Assembly (NCBI GenBank): GCA_050012855.1
Contig: JBEKGJ010000018.1
Coordinates: 15,938-79,937 of the forward strand
From: JAJXZJ01 sp050012855
GTDB taxonomy: Bacteria; Verrucomicrobiota; Verrucomicrobiia; Limisphaerales; J093
Length of the DNA stretch: 64,000 nt
Direction of reading: 5' to 3'
In this document: positions 26,573-34,304 of the stretch, piece by piece
Layout: the number at the start of each line of letters is the position of its first letter
How positions within the stretch are numbered: position 1 is the first letter of the stretch
Translations under genes and position numbers: made by a program
Notes under the pieces: model-generated
Seen by the model: the letters and a program-made list of their open reading frames with translations, nothing else
Database searches by the model: none
Told to the model about the DNA's origin: nothing

Positions 26573-27781
26573 CTAATCCCTGACGCCGGTGAGGTCGGGT
26601 TCCAGTTTCGTTCCCGCCTTGAGCAGGTCCGCGAACGTGACTTCACCGCCATGGTAGCCGGCCTCGCGCCCCAGCACCGCCGTGAGCGTGGACCGCACGG
26701 ACGGCGCCGCCGTCGGGTTCTCGAAGTGCCCCTCCGTGACGCAGCGATGGAACTCCAGGATGTTGGCCACGGCGCCTTCGGTGTAGAGGTTCCCGGTGCT
26801 CCCGCCGGGGAAGGGTTGATTGCCGCGGATCCAGACACTCCCGAAATAGTCGCCGTAAAAATACCCCTCTCCGCCGTAAGCCCGGCAGGTGATCTCATCG
26901 CGCATCTCGGGGATGGTCTGGATGCACGTGAAGGACAACGGCACGCCATTGGCGAATTCGTAGTTGACCGCGAAGTGGTCCCAGATGCTGCCCTTGGGCC
27001 GCAGTTTCTGGCCGCCCATGCCGAACGCGCGAGTCGGGTCGGCGTCAATGACCCAGGTGGCCACGTCCAGGGCATGGATCGCCTGCTCCACAATGAAATC
27101 GCCGGAGAGCGTGCGGTCAAAATACCAGTTCCGCAACCGTTCCTCGGGCTTCGCCGGCGGGAGGCCGCGACCTCCCGACGACCACGGGTAATGCGCCTCC
27201 ACCATGACAATCGGGCCGAGGTCGCCCTGGCGAATGCGTTTGAGCGCTTCGCGGAACAACGGATTGGCGCGGGTCTGGAAGTCCACCAGAAACACCCGCT
27301 GGCCGGCCGTGGCCCGTCGCGCGGCCTCGGCGATGGTCTGACCGCCGGGCACATCCACCGCCACGGGCTTGGCCAGGAACACATGCTTTCCGGCGCCGAC
27401 GGCCGCCGCCGCGTGGTAGGGGTGGAAATAGGGGGGCGTCTCGATGACCACCGCATCCAGTTGGGTTCCGAGCAGCCGTTTGTAGCCGGACAACCCGGTG
27501 TAACGCCGGCCCGGCTCAATACCGTGTTTCGCCCCCATCGCGTCCGCGCGATCCTGGAAATAGTCCGCGCAGGCGACGAACCGATACTTGCCGGTTTGGG
27601 CGAACAGGTCCGCAATCCACGAACCGCGGCCACCGCAGCCAATGAGGCCGAGTTCGAGTCGCCCGTTCGCCTCCGCGCCGAACACGGTGGCGTGCTCGAG
27701 CAGGTTGAACGTGGTCGCCGCGGCGGTCGTGACCAGGAACTGGCGACGACCGAGGCCGTCCTTGAATTGGGAGTCTTTCAT
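26573..27781 (-). CDS. Gfo/Idh/MocA family oxidoreductase with Tat-like leader
   Basis: 402 residues from the ATG at 27781. The leader MKDSQFKDGLGRRQFLVTTA has a twin-arginine motif (GRRQFL). The Rossmann motif LELGLIGCGGRGSWIADLF follows near residue 48. The usual EKP motif appears as GKHVFLAKPVAVDVPGGQ near residue 130, with Ala in place of Glu, as in a large subgroup of verrucomicrobial and planctomycetal homologues. The dehydrogenase C-domain follows (IVEQAIHALDVATWVI). The frame stays open upstream to 27940, where it encodes the remnant of a toxin gene; that is a fused reading frame, and the Tat leader marks the real start. It sits directly downstream of the DUF433/DUF5615 array. Confidence 0.8.
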   Translation of the reverse strand: MKDSQFKDGLGRRQFLVTTAAATTFNLLEHATVFGAEANGRLELGLIGCGGRGSWIADLFAQTGKYRFVACADYFQDRADAMGAKHGIEPGRRYTGLSGYKRLLGTQLDAVVIETPPYFHPYHAAAAVGAGKHVFLAKPVAVDVPGGQTIAEAARRATAGQRVFLVDFQTRANPLFREALKRIRQGDLGPIVMVEAHYPWSSGGRGLPPAKPEERLRNWYFDRTLSGDFIVEQAIHALDVATWVIDADPTRAFGMGGQKLRPKGSIWDHFAVNYEFANGVPLSFTCIQTIPEMRDEITCRAYGGEGYFYGDYFGSVWIRGNQPFPGGSTGNLYTEGAVANILEFHRCVTEGHFENPTAAPSVRSTLTAVLGREAGYHGGEVTFADLLKAGTKLEPDLTGVRD

Positions 27782-27820
27782 AAAAGTCAGAGGCGATGGG
27801 TGGGGCACAGAAGTCTCGTG

Positions 27821-27940
27821 GATCAAGTGTCGGCCGTTTTTCAAACCAGCCCAGCCAATCCGGGGAACCGATTGAATTTCGTGACCGGGAAGAAACCTTT
27901 CCAGCCGCCAGTTCAGGTTTTCATCCAGAAGAATTCTCAC
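27821..27940 (-). pseudogene. truncated DUF5615 PIN-like toxin gene
   Basis: Starts one base from the DUF433 gene stop and reads MRILLDENLNWRLERFLPGH then EIQSVPRIGWAGLKNG, the N-terminal third of the DUF5615 family (compare the intact copy at 28271-28591: MTILLDECLPKRLARLLPGY). After about 40 residues the family pattern is lost, and the frame runs without a stop into the oxidoreductase at 27781. The catalytic C-terminal half is missing. Confidence 0.7.
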
Positions 27941-27941
27941 G

Positions 27942-28154
27942 TCAGACGTGGGCGAGAACTTCCGCTTCCGTTTCCTTGAGCACCGCCAGCACTTGAGAGC
28001 GTTTCACGCTGGGAAAGCCGTCGAGAAAAACCTCGATGGAATCACCGGCCTTGAGGTGGGCAAAGAGGCTTTGGACGGGAACGCGCGTGCCTTTGAAGAC
28101 CAGTGTGCCGCCGAGGATTTCGGGGTCGGAATGATAAACGCGTTCTTTTCGCAT
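27942..28154 (-). CDS. DUF433 antitoxin (copy 1)
   Basis: 70 residues from ATG 28154; an in-frame ATG six bases upstream (28160) is the alternative. HSDPEILGGTLVFKGTRVPV is the DUF433 signature, followed by SLFAHLKAGDSIEVFLDGFP and SVKRSQVLAVLKE, a helix-turn-helix-like fold. DUF433 proteins are antitoxins to DUF5615 PIN-like toxins. Its toxin partner directly downstream is truncated, so this antitoxin is orphaned. The promoter (TTGCGG, 17 bases, TAGGTT, six bases, ATG) lies in a 102-bp element repeated at 29054. Confidence 0.8.
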   Translation of the reverse strand: MRKERVYHSDPEILGGTLVFKGTRVPVQSLFAHLKAGDSIEVFLDGFPSVKRSQVLAVLKETEAEVLAHV

Positions 28155-28160
28155 GGGCAT

Positions 28161-28189
28161 AACCTAGCGTGGTGGAGATTCTCCCGCAA
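28161..28189 (-). promoter_or_regulatory. promoter of DUF433 copy 1
   Basis: Minus strand: TTGCGG (28189-28184), 17 bases, TAGGTT (28166-28161), six bases, ATG at 28154. The sequence CCACGCTAG just before is shared with the promoters of the other two DUF433 genes. Confidence 0.5.
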
Positions 28190-28265
28190 GCCGGGCCTGG
28201 AGCGCGGCGACATCGCCAACCGCCGCCCCTTCCAACTGGCGCAGCCGATCCAGCGTCACGGCGGG
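28164..28265 (-). repeat. 102-bp direct repeat, copy A (upstream of DUF433 copy 1)
   Basis: Aligns without gaps to 29054-29155 with about five mismatches. Both copies end in the stop TAG that forms part of the DUF433 promoter, and both encode the same peptide tail in the same frame. Confidence 0.85.
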
Positions 28266-28274
28266 CAGGTTCAT
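28164..28274 (-). CDS. 36-residue ORF coupled to the DUF5615 toxin gene
   Basis: The ATG at 28274 overlaps the TGA of the DUF5615 gene (ATGA), a translational-coupling arrangement. It encodes MNLPAVTLDRLRQLEGAAVG then DVAALQARLAGESPPR and ends at TAG 28166-28164, just before DUF433 copy 1. The second repeat copy (29054-29188) encodes nearly the same peptide with a longer N-terminus (ERDDILYEKPAVTLDRLRQL), but without its own ATG. It could be a real small protein, the tail of a lost larger gene, or simply promoter DNA that happens to be open. Composition is helical and Leu/Ala-rich. Confidence 0.4.
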   Translation of the reverse strand: MNLPAVTLDRLRQLEGAAVGDVAALQARLAGESPPR

Positions 28275-28591
28275 GCGGTCACCTTCACCACCTGGCCCGG
28301 TTTCAGCGTCGGCAGCAGGGCGAGCACTTTGGGCATGAGCGGCACAAGGTCTTCAATCTTGTTCGACGGGGCGCGAAGCACAATCACCGCCAGCCGAAAT
28401 CCCCCCAGGTTTTGCTGATGGACCAGGTTTTTATCCACGGTGAGAAAGACATCGAAATGCGGATCGGCGGCAGCGAGGAGTTGGCCATTGGTCAATCCCT
28501 GCCAGTTCATCTGGCGGCTGGTTTTAACCTCGTATCCGGGCAGAAGGCGGGCCAGGCGTTTCGGCAGACATTCGTCCAGCAAGATGGTCAT
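28271..28591 (-). CDS. DUF5615 PIN-like toxin
   Basis: 106 residues, full length for the family. MTILLDECLPKRLARLLPGY carries the first acidic residues (DE), GLTNGQLLAAADPHFDVFLT and VDKNLVHQQN carry the later ones (D/TVDKN), and IVLRAPSNKIEDLVPLMPKV completes the PIN-like fold. Predicted RNase toxin. Its ATG overlaps the TGA of the DUF433 gene upstream by four bases, the standard antitoxin-toxin order. The only complete toxin in this array of three antitoxins. Confidence 0.8.
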   Translation of the reverse strand: MTILLDECLPKRLARLLPGYEVKTSRQMNWQGLTNGQLLAAADPHFDVFLTVDKNLVHQQNLGGFRLAVIVLRAPSNKIEDLVPLMPKVLALLPTLKPGQVVKVTA

Positions 28592-28803
28592 GCGGCGGCA
28601 CGGGCGAGCAATTCGCGCGCTTCTTCAAGACCACGAATGGCCTGCTCCTTGGTCACGGAGGGGAAGTCGTCCACGAACTCGTCAATGGTGTAGCCGCCTT
28701 CGAGATAATCGGTGAGGTTTTGGAGTGGGACGCGCGTGCCTTTGAACACCACCGTACCGCCCAGGATTTCCGGGTCGGAGTGAAAAACGGAATTGTTGTT
28801 CAT
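28588..28803 (-). CDS. DUF433 antitoxin (copy 2)
   Basis: 71 residues: FHSDPEILGGTVVFKGTRVP, LQNLTDYLEGGYTIDEFVDD, FPSVTKEQAIRGLEEARELL. It is paired with the intact DUF5615 toxin through a four-base overlap. TAGATT lies six bases before the ATG, preceded by CCACGC as in the other two copies, with TTGCAG 16 bases upstream as a possible -35. Confidence 0.85.
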   Translation of the reverse strand: MNNNSVFHSDPEILGGTVVFKGTRVPLQNLTDYLEGGYTIDEFVDDFPSVTKEQAIRGLEEARELLARAAA

Positions 28804-28809
28804 GGCGTG

Positions 28810-28837
28810 AATCTAGCGTGGCTCAAACCGTCTGCAA
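28810..28837 (-). promoter_or_regulatory. promoter of DUF433 copy 2
   Basis: Minus strand: TTGCAG (28837-28832), 16 bases, TAGATT (28815-28810), six bases, ATG at 28803. Confidence 0.4.
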
Positions 28838-29044
28838 CATCGTGAGCCTGGCAGCTTCAATAACGGCGATGGTCTGCTCGCGTCTCACGGAGGGAAAGCC
28901 ATCGAGGAAGTCCTCGATGGATTCGCCGCCTTCCAGGTAGTCAATCAGGTTCTGGAGCGGAACGCGCGTGCCGACAAAGACCGGCGTTCCACCCATGATT
29001 TCGGGATCGGAGTGAATGATGCCTTTGAGGTCTTCGATCTTCAT
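28823..29044 (-). CDS. DUF433 antitoxin (copy 3, without adjacent toxin)
   Basis: 73 residues: IIHSDPEIMGGTPVFVGTRV, PLQNLIDYLEGGESIEDFLD, GFPSVRREQTIAVIEAARL. It is followed directly by DUF433 copy 2, not by a DUF5615 gene, so it lacks a cognate toxin here. Its promoter TTGCGG, 17 bases, TAGATT, six bases, ATG lies in repeat copy B. It may cross-regulate its neighbours or be a relic after toxin loss. Confidence 0.8.
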   Translation of the reverse strand: MKIEDLKGIIHSDPEIMGGTPVFVGTRVPLQNLIDYLEGGESIEDFLDGFPSVRREQTIAVIEAARLTMLQTV

Positions 29045-29050
29045 GGTCTG

Positions 29051-29079
29051 AATCTAGCGTGGTGGAGATTTTGCCGCAA
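29051..29079 (-). promoter_or_regulatory. promoter of DUF433 copy 3
   Basis: Minus strand: TTGCGG (29079-29074), 17 bases, TAGATT (29056-29051), six bases, ATG at 29044. Confidence 0.5.
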
Positions 29080-29155
29080 GCCGGGCCTGGAGTGCGGCGA
29101 CATCGCCAACCGCCGCCGCTTCCAACTGGCGCAGCCGGTCCAGCGTCACGGCGGG
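29054..29155 (-). repeat. 102-bp direct repeat, copy B (upstream of DUF433 copy 3)
   Basis: About 97 of 102 positions match copy A at 28164-28265. The open frame across it continues to 29188, directly after the stop codon of the TIM-barrel gene, reading GTERDDILYEKPAVTLDRLR before the shared tail. It may be the 3' end of a larger gene removed by a deletion that joined it to the stop at 29189-29191. Confidence 0.85.
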
Positions 29156-29188
29156 TTTTTCGTAAAGGATGTCGTCGCGTTCAGTGCC

Positions 29189-30040
29189 CTATTTCACCTT
29201 AACCGCCTTTTTCATCCACGCGACGCTGGCATCCGTATTGGCATCCGAACCGTGGCACTCGATGGAGACCACGCCGTTCCATCCGGTTTGGGTGAGGTAA
29301 TCGAGGCAGCTCTGGATGTTGTCCGCATTCGCCCCGCCACCCACCGGCACAATGCTGCTGCCGATGCCGGTTTCCTCGCCGCGCGCCGCCGCAGCCAGTT
29401 CCGGGCTGACATCCTTGATATGGCAATGCACGATGTAGGGGCGCAGCGCTTTGAGGTAGTCCAGCGGGTCGTGCCCAGCGATGAACGTGTTGCCCGTGTC
29501 GAAATTGCAGCGCAGCCACTCGGACTCGAAATGGTGGAACAGCTTCTGCATGAACTCGAGGTCGTTCGTGTACGGACCGTGCGGCTCGACATTGATGATC
29601 ACCCGGTAGTCCTCGGCCCAGGACAGGCACTGGCGGTAGTTGTCGCAGGTGATGCAGAACACCTCCTCGCGCGTGAGGCCGGGCGTTTCGAAGGCGCCGT
29701 CCACGGTGTCCACCATCGGGCAGCCCAGTTCGGCGGCAAATCGGATGGTCTGGGTAACGTACTGCACACCGAAGGACGAGCCGTTCGGCCCCATCATCGG
29801 ATAGGAACCGTCAATTTGCGAAACCTGCAGTTCGAGCCGGTCAAGGAACCGGCGGATGGCCCGCGGATTTGATTCGAGTGAAACCCCGGGATCGTAACCG
29901 AGGGCCGCGAGGAAATTTTGGCCGTGAATCGAACAGAACTCGATGTGGTGAAGGCCGGTGGCGGTGACCTTCTGGCAGGCGGCTTCGAACCCGAGACTCA
30001 AAGGCCGCCAGTTGTCCAAGTGCAGGCCGATGTGGATCAT
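29189..30040 (-). CDS. sugar phosphate isomerase/epimerase-like TIM barrel (AP endonuclease 2 family)
   Basis: 283 residues: MIHIGLHLDNWRPLSLGFEA, HHIEFCSIHGQNF, YRVIINVEPHGPYTNDLEFM, FDTGNTFIAGHDPLDYLKAL, YIVHCHIKDVSPELAAA and VVSIECHGSDANTDASVAW. The Glu/Asp/His/Glu set at strand ends (VEPHG, FDTGN, HCHIKD, IECHG) is the metal site of xylose-isomerase-like barrels. Strong Shine-Dalgarno AGGAGGAG lies just before the ATG, unlike the leaderless neighbours. Such proteins often act with Gfo/Idh/MocA enzymes on sugars or inositols, and one such gene lies 1.4 kb downstream. Substrate unknown. Confidence 0.82.
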   Translation of the reverse strand: MIHIGLHLDNWRPLSLGFEAACQKVTATGLHHIEFCSIHGQNFLAALGYDPGVSLESNPRAIRRFLDRLELQVSQIDGSYPMMGPNGSSFGVQYVTQTIRFAAELGCPMVDTVDGAFETPGLTREEVFCITCDNYRQCLSWAEDYRVIINVEPHGPYTNDLEFMQKLFHHFESEWLRCNFDTGNTFIAGHDPLDYLKALRPYIVHCHIKDVSPELAAAARGEETGIGSSIVPVGGGANADNIQSCLDYLTQTGWNGVVSIECHGSDANTDASVAWMKKAVKVK

Positions 30041-30115
30041 GCGCTCCTCCTACACCCGGGCAGCCGGTGCGTCAAGCCTGCGCCGAATTCGGTAGTGTCC
30101 GAATTTGCCTTGCCC

Positions 30116-30222
30116 GGTGGGGCGAGCGTCCTCGCGAGCCGTTCATGCCGTGGGGTTTAACCGGCTCGTCAGAGCCTCGCCCCACCAAATCAGGACATTG
30201 CGGGGAATCCGGCAATGTCCTG
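30116..30222. repeat. REP-like element: nested inverted repeats
   Basis: GGTGGGGCGAG (30116-30126) pairs with CTCGCCCCACC (30176-30186); inside, CGAGCCG (30135-30141) pairs with CGGCTCG (30162-30168). Directly after, CAGGACATTGC (30191-30201) and GCAATGTCCTG (30212-30222) form a perfect 11-bp stem with a 10-base loop. Such palindromic intergenic elements are dispersed in many verrucomicrobial genomes (recollection). The remaining part of 30041-30635 shows no gene that I can support. Confidence 0.5.
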
Positions 30223-30635
30223 GTTTGTAGGGGCACGTGGAGCGCCAGCACCTGGCCAAAGAAGATCGAGACAACGTTGTTGCGATGACGACCCCGGTGT
30301 TCATGTCCGGCAGCGACTCGAACCGCACGCTGGCTTTGGTCATGCCCGCCAGGCTGAAATCGGGCCAGGTGCCCAAGCCGCAGGATAGTTCCGTGGCGGT
30401 GCGGGACCTGGCGGCGGGCGCAACGCGAAGCAGGAGGCGGAAACCCTGGGCCGGTTGAAAACACGGATGGCGGCACAGGGATTGAAAGTGTTGTCGCCGC
30501 CAGTGTGGCTATTCTGAACGGGGTGCTGACCACGGCGACGGTCGCAGCCACGGCGGCCAATCCAATCCGATGCGGGCCGGAAAAGGATTGCCGAAGAGCC
30601 TCGTTGGGCGCAGGAATGACAACGTATCCGTTGCC

Positions 30636-32930
30636 ATGACAAACGACTTGCCTTCGCCCGTTCACCCCGCTTATGCGCTGCTCACGGCCGTGGGAATGTT
30701 CCTGTGCTCCGCGCTGTCGGCGGAATCCAATCCGGGCTGGGAGCCGGTCGGACTCTCCGGCGGCGGCGGCATGTTCGCGCCCGCCATCTCGCCAGCCGAT
30801 CCGAATCAGATGATGATCAACTGCGACATGAGCGGCGCTTACGTGTCCACGAACGGCGGCCATGACTGGCGCATGATCAACCAAGCCCAACTGCGCAGCG
30901 ACACCGGCTGCCGGCCCGCCTTCCATCCCACCCAGCCCGACTTCATCTATGCGTCGTCCGGCGGGCAGCTCCGGATCAGCCATGATCGGGGCCGGACCTT
31001 CGTCCCAATCGGCAACCTCAAGGAGTCGCTGGCCGGTGAAATCGCCATCAGCCCCGTGAAGCCGGAGCTGATGCTGGCCGGGACGAGCAACGGACGCAGC
31101 CACCTGTCCCGCGATGCCGGGCGTTCATGGACCGCCTGCGACGGGCCGCATGGCCGCGTCCTTGGCTTTCATTTCGACCGGGCCGACGACGGCCGGGTCA
31201 TGTTCGCCGCCACGGCGGAAGGCATCTGGCGCTCCGACGACGAGGGCAAAACCTGGACGGACAAGACGCGCGGCCTGCCGAGTAAGACGATCCAGGGATT
31301 CGCCGGCGGTTCCGGCGCCGACGCCAAACTGGTCATGCTCTATTGCACGGTGCCGAGCCGCGAGCAGAACGGCGCGATCGAAGGCGGCATTTACCGGTCG
31401 CGCGATCGGGGCGAAACCTGGGAGTCCGCGATGGGCCGCGGCTTGAACGTCGAGACGAAGAAGGCCGACGAATGGGCCTACGGCGCCGTCGCCCAATACC
31501 GGCAGGTGCTGACCACGGACGCCAGCCCGCTCACGGTTTATGCCTTCAACACCAGCACCGGCTTCAACCCGCCGCATCACGAAACGGTGTATCGCAGCGA
31601 CGACGGCGGCGACACGTGGCACGCCACGTATTTCCAGGACCCGCGGTTCGCCCAGTTCAACCTCGAGCCCGACTACGTCACCGCGGCGTGCGGGCAATCG
31701 TTCAAGGGCGGCGAAACTCCCTTCGGTGTCGCGAGCTGCAACACCGACCCCGACCGGGTTCTGCTGGTGATGAACGAATGTCACATCACGCACGATGGCG
31801 GTCGGACCTGGTTCAACGGCAGCACGCGCCCCGCCCCCGGCGAGAAGTCCGGACCCGGAAGCGCGTGGATCGGCAACGGCCTGGTGGTCACGACGACGTG
31901 GAATTACTACATTGATCCGTTCGAACCGAAACGTCATTACATCGCCTACACCGACCTCGGCTTCGCGCGGTCCACCGACGCCGCGCGCACGTGGCGGTGG
32001 TGGGACCGGAAATCGTGGGCACCATGGCGCAACACCTGTTATGAACTTGCGTTCGATCCCGCCGTGCCCGGCCTGATCTGGGGCGCGTTCTCCGACGTGC
32101 ATGACATTCCCAACGACAACATCATCTCCGAACGGCACGGCCACAACGGGCCCGGCGGCGTATGCGTCTCCCGCGACTTCGGAACCACGTGGAAGGCTGA
32201 GGCCCAGGGCCTGCCCGCCCGGGCCGTCACGGCCGTCACCGTTGACCCGCACAGCCCGAAGGAGGCGCGCACACTCTATGCCGGCGTGTTCGAGGCCGGC
32301 GTGTTCAAGTCCACGGATTCGGGCAAGACGTGGGCGGTGAAAAAGAACGGTCTGGGCGACCCGGCGAACCTGCGCGTCAACCGGGTCATCCTGCACGCCG
32401 ACGGAACCTTGTTCGCGATGATCTGCGCCAAGCGCGCCGGCGGCGGCAAACCCTTCCTCCGCGAGGGCGTCGGGCTGTACCGCTCTCCGGATGGCGCGGA
32501 CCAGTGGGAGAAGATCAACGTCTCGCAACCCTGGCTCTACCCCAAGGATTTCGCAGTGGATCCGCGCGACAGCCGTCGCATTCTTGTCGGCGCCTGCGAC
32601 ACGTCCTGGGAAGACCAATCGGGCGGGTTGTATCTCACCACGGACGGCGGACAGCATTGGCGAAGGATTGGCCGGCAGGGACCGCAGACCTTCGGCGGCT
32701 GTTTCCACCCGCACCACGCGGATTGGATTTACATGACGTTGACGGAAGGCGCCCCCGGCGCGGGCCTCTGGCTCTCACGCGACAACGGCGTGACCTGGCG
32801 CGCGTTCGATGACCTGCCCTTCGCGAACATTCAGCGGGTGACATTCGACCCGGCGGACGAACAGCGGATGTTCGTGACCACGTTCGGCGGCAGCGTATGG
32901 CACGGGCCCGTGCAACCGGTCAGCCGATAA
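30636..32930 (+). CDS. secreted BNR-repeat/beta-propeller protein, GH74-like
   Basis: 764 residues with a signal peptide (YALLTAVGMFLCSALSAES). At least eight Asp-box/BNR motifs are visible: YVSTNGGHDW, RISHDRGRTF, HLSRDAGRSW, WRSDDEGKTW, YRSRDRGETW, YRSDDGGDTW, ITHDGGRTW, VSRDFGTTW, FKSTDSGKTW, LTTDGGQHW, LSRDNGVTW. This periodicity is that of tandem seven-bladed propellers of GH74 xyloglucanases and sialidase-like proteins. The ATG at 30636 is the first before the signal; an in-frame ATG at 30570 adds a non-signal stretch. Probably acts on plant polysaccharides outside the cell, though catalytic Asp pairs were not assigned. Confidence 0.8.
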   Translation: MTNDLPSPVHPAYALLTAVGMFLCSALSAESNPGWEPVGLSGGGGMFAPAISPADPNQMMINCDMSGAYVSTNGGHDWRMINQAQLRSDTGCRPAFHPTQPDFIYASSGGQLRISHDRGRTFVPIGNLKESLAGEIAISPVKPELMLAGTSNGRSHLSRDAGRSWTACDGPHGRVLGFHFDRADDGRVMFAATAEGIWRSDDEGKTWTDKTRGLPSKTIQGFAGGSGADAKLVMLYCTVPSREQNGAIEGGIYRSRDRGETWESAMGRGLNVETKKADEWAYGAVAQYRQVLTTDASPLTVYAFNTSTGFNPPHHETVYRSDDGGDTWHATYFQDPRFAQFNLEPDYVTAACGQSFKGGETPFGVASCNTDPDRVLLVMNECHITHDGGRTWFNGSTRPAPGEKSGPGSAWIGNGLVVTTTWNYYIDPFEPKRHYIAYTDLGFARSTDAARTWRWWDRKSWAPWRNTCYELAFDPAVPGLIWGAFSDVHDIPNDNIISERHGHNGPGGVCVSRDFGTTWKAEAQGLPARAVTAVTVDPHSPKEARTLYAGVFEAGVFKSTDSGKTWAVKKNGLGDPANLRVNRVILHADGTLFAMICAKRAGGGKPFLREGVGLYRSPDGADQWEKINVSQPWLYPKDFAVDPRDSRRILVGACDTSWEDQSGGLYLTTDGGQHWRRIGRQGPQTFGGCFHPHHADWIYMTLTEGAPGAGLWLSRDNGVTWRAFDDLPFANIQRVTFDPADEQRMFVTTFGGSVWHGPVQPVSR

Positions 32931-32977
32931 GCGCCGCATTGCCCCGCCGCGTCCACTGCGAAGCCATGCTTCTGTGG

Positions 32978-33005
32978 TTGCGCCCCCGGAGGCCTGCGCT
33001 AACAA
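32978..33005 (+). promoter_or_regulatory. possible promoter of the esterase gene, leaderless spacing
   Basis: TTGCGC (32978-32983), 16 bases, TAACAA (33000-33005), eight bases, ATG at 33014. Both boxes are weak. Confidence 0.3.
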
Positions 33006-33013
33006 TCGGCCAC

Positions 33014-34162
33014 ATGAAGTCGCTCCCATTCCTTTTGCTCACGTTCTTCAGTTCCACACTTTCCGGACTGAACGCGCAGACCCCGGCTGCGCTGGCGTCC
33101 ACGAATGCCCCGCCGCCGCGCCGCTCGCCCGGCAATGCCCCCGTGCGGTCACCGGAACTGCTCGCTGACCAGCGCGTGACCTTCCGGCTGCGGGCGCAAA
33201 AGGCAACCGAAGTCATCGTGCTCGGCCAATGGCCGGACGGCCGGGCGCCCATGACGGCGGGCACCAATGGCGTGTGGACCGTCACGGTGGGACCGGTGCC
33301 GGCCGGCGTGTGGGAATACAGCTTCCAGGTGGACGGATTGACGATGATTGATCCAGGCAATCCGGCAATCAAACCGATGCGCGAACCGCGCACCAGCATC
33401 CTGCAAGTGCCCGGTCAGCCGCCGCTGTTGACGGAGTTCCAGGACGTACCGCATGGGGTTGTGCATGAGCATACCTACCGTTCCAAGGCCCTGGGCCGCC
33501 TGCGCGACCTGGCCGTGTACACCCCGCCCGGATACGACGCCCAAGCGCCGGCCAAATTTCCCACGCTCTATCTGCAACACGGCTCCGGCGACAACCAGGC
33601 CACCTGGGTCGTCCACGGCAAGGCGCACTGGATTCTCGACAATCTGATCGCCCAAGGCCGCGCAAAGCCGATGGTGGTCGTGATGATGGACGGCCACGCG
33701 GCGGTGGGCCGGGGCGGCGGGGCCGGCTATCAGGACAACACGACACTTTTCCAACGCGATCTGCTCGAGGACGTGATGCCGTTCATCGAGGCCAATTACC
33801 GCGTTAAGACCGCGGCGGCGGACCGCGCCCTGGTGGGCTTGAGCATGGGCGGCGAGCAGTCGCTGCGCATCGGGCTCAACCACCTCGACCGTTTTGCGTG
33901 GATCGGCGGTTTCAGTGCCGCCGCGCCCGCGCGCGAGGCGGTGGTCAATGCCCTGAGTGACCCGGATGCGGCCAACGCGAAACTCAAGTTGCTGTGGATT
34001 GGCGTCGGCAAGGATGATTTTCTGCGCCAGCGAAACGAGGAATTTGTCGCGCTGCTGAAGGAGAAAAACATCCGGTATGAATGGCACCTGACCGAGGGCA
34101 ACCACAGTTGGCCGGTCTGGCGCGGCTACCTGGCCGATCTGGCGCCGCTGCTGTTCCAATAA
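33014..34162 (+). CDS. secreted CE1-type esterase with N-terminal CBM48/E-set domain
   Basis: 382 residues: signal peptide (MKSLPFLLLTFFSSTLSGLN), an E-set/CBM48-like domain at ~50-140 (VTFRLRAQKATEVIVLGQWP, PAGVWEYSFQVDGLTMIDPG), then an esterase D/enterochelin-esterase-like alpha/beta hydrolase: FPTLYLQHGSGDNQATWV, MVVVMMDGHAAVG, ALVGLSMGGEQSLRIGLNHL with the nucleophile Ser, KLLWIGVGKDDF, WHLTEGNHSWPVWR with the His. This architecture is shared by feruloyl- and acetyl-xylan esterases of xylan breakdown. It lies 83 bases after the GH74-like gene on the same strand, so a joint role in hemicellulose use is likely. The ATG at 33014 is chosen for the signal peptide. Confidence 0.85.
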   Translation: MKSLPFLLLTFFSSTLSGLNAQTPAALASTNAPPPRRSPGNAPVRSPELLADQRVTFRLRAQKATEVIVLGQWPDGRAPMTAGTNGVWTVTVGPVPAGVWEYSFQVDGLTMIDPGNPAIKPMREPRTSILQVPGQPPLLTEFQDVPHGVVHEHTYRSKALGRLRDLAVYTPPGYDAQAPAKFPTLYLQHGSGDNQATWVVHGKAHWILDNLIAQGRAKPMVVVMMDGHAAVGRGGGAGYQDNTTLFQRDLLEDVMPFIEANYRVKTAAADRALVGLSMGGEQSLRIGLNHLDRFAWIGGFSAAAPAREAVVNALSDPDAANAKLKLLWIGVGKDDFLRQRNEEFVALLKEKNIRYEWHLTEGNHSWPVWRGYLADLAPLLFQ

Positions 34163-34184
34163 GAATGACGCGGTGGCAGGCGGC

Positions 34185-34287
34185 GCTCAGTCCATGTCCA
34201 CTGCGATGCCGTCCTCGCGAAAGTGCTGGAGCTTGTAGGTGAGCGCCCGCCGGCTGATCCCGAGCGCCCTGGCGGTTTCGGTGCGGT
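34185..34287 (-). repeat. 103-bp duplicated 3' end of the NtrC-type gene (distal copy)
   Basis: Identical to 35127-35229 except for one base. On the minus strand it encodes the last HTH segment (RTETARALGISRRALTYKLQ then HFREDGIAVDMD and stop at 34187) without a start. With the other copy it brackets the VapBC genes. The piece itself is a non-functional gene fragment. Confidence 0.9.
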
Positions 34288-34304
34288 CGAGGCACGGGTA
34301 CGCC

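Noticed and set aside
29012..29872. 286-codon plus-strand ORF antisense to the TIM-barrel gene
   Set aside because: The minus strand encodes a complete isomerase-like protein with metal-site motifs and a strong Shine-Dalgarno.
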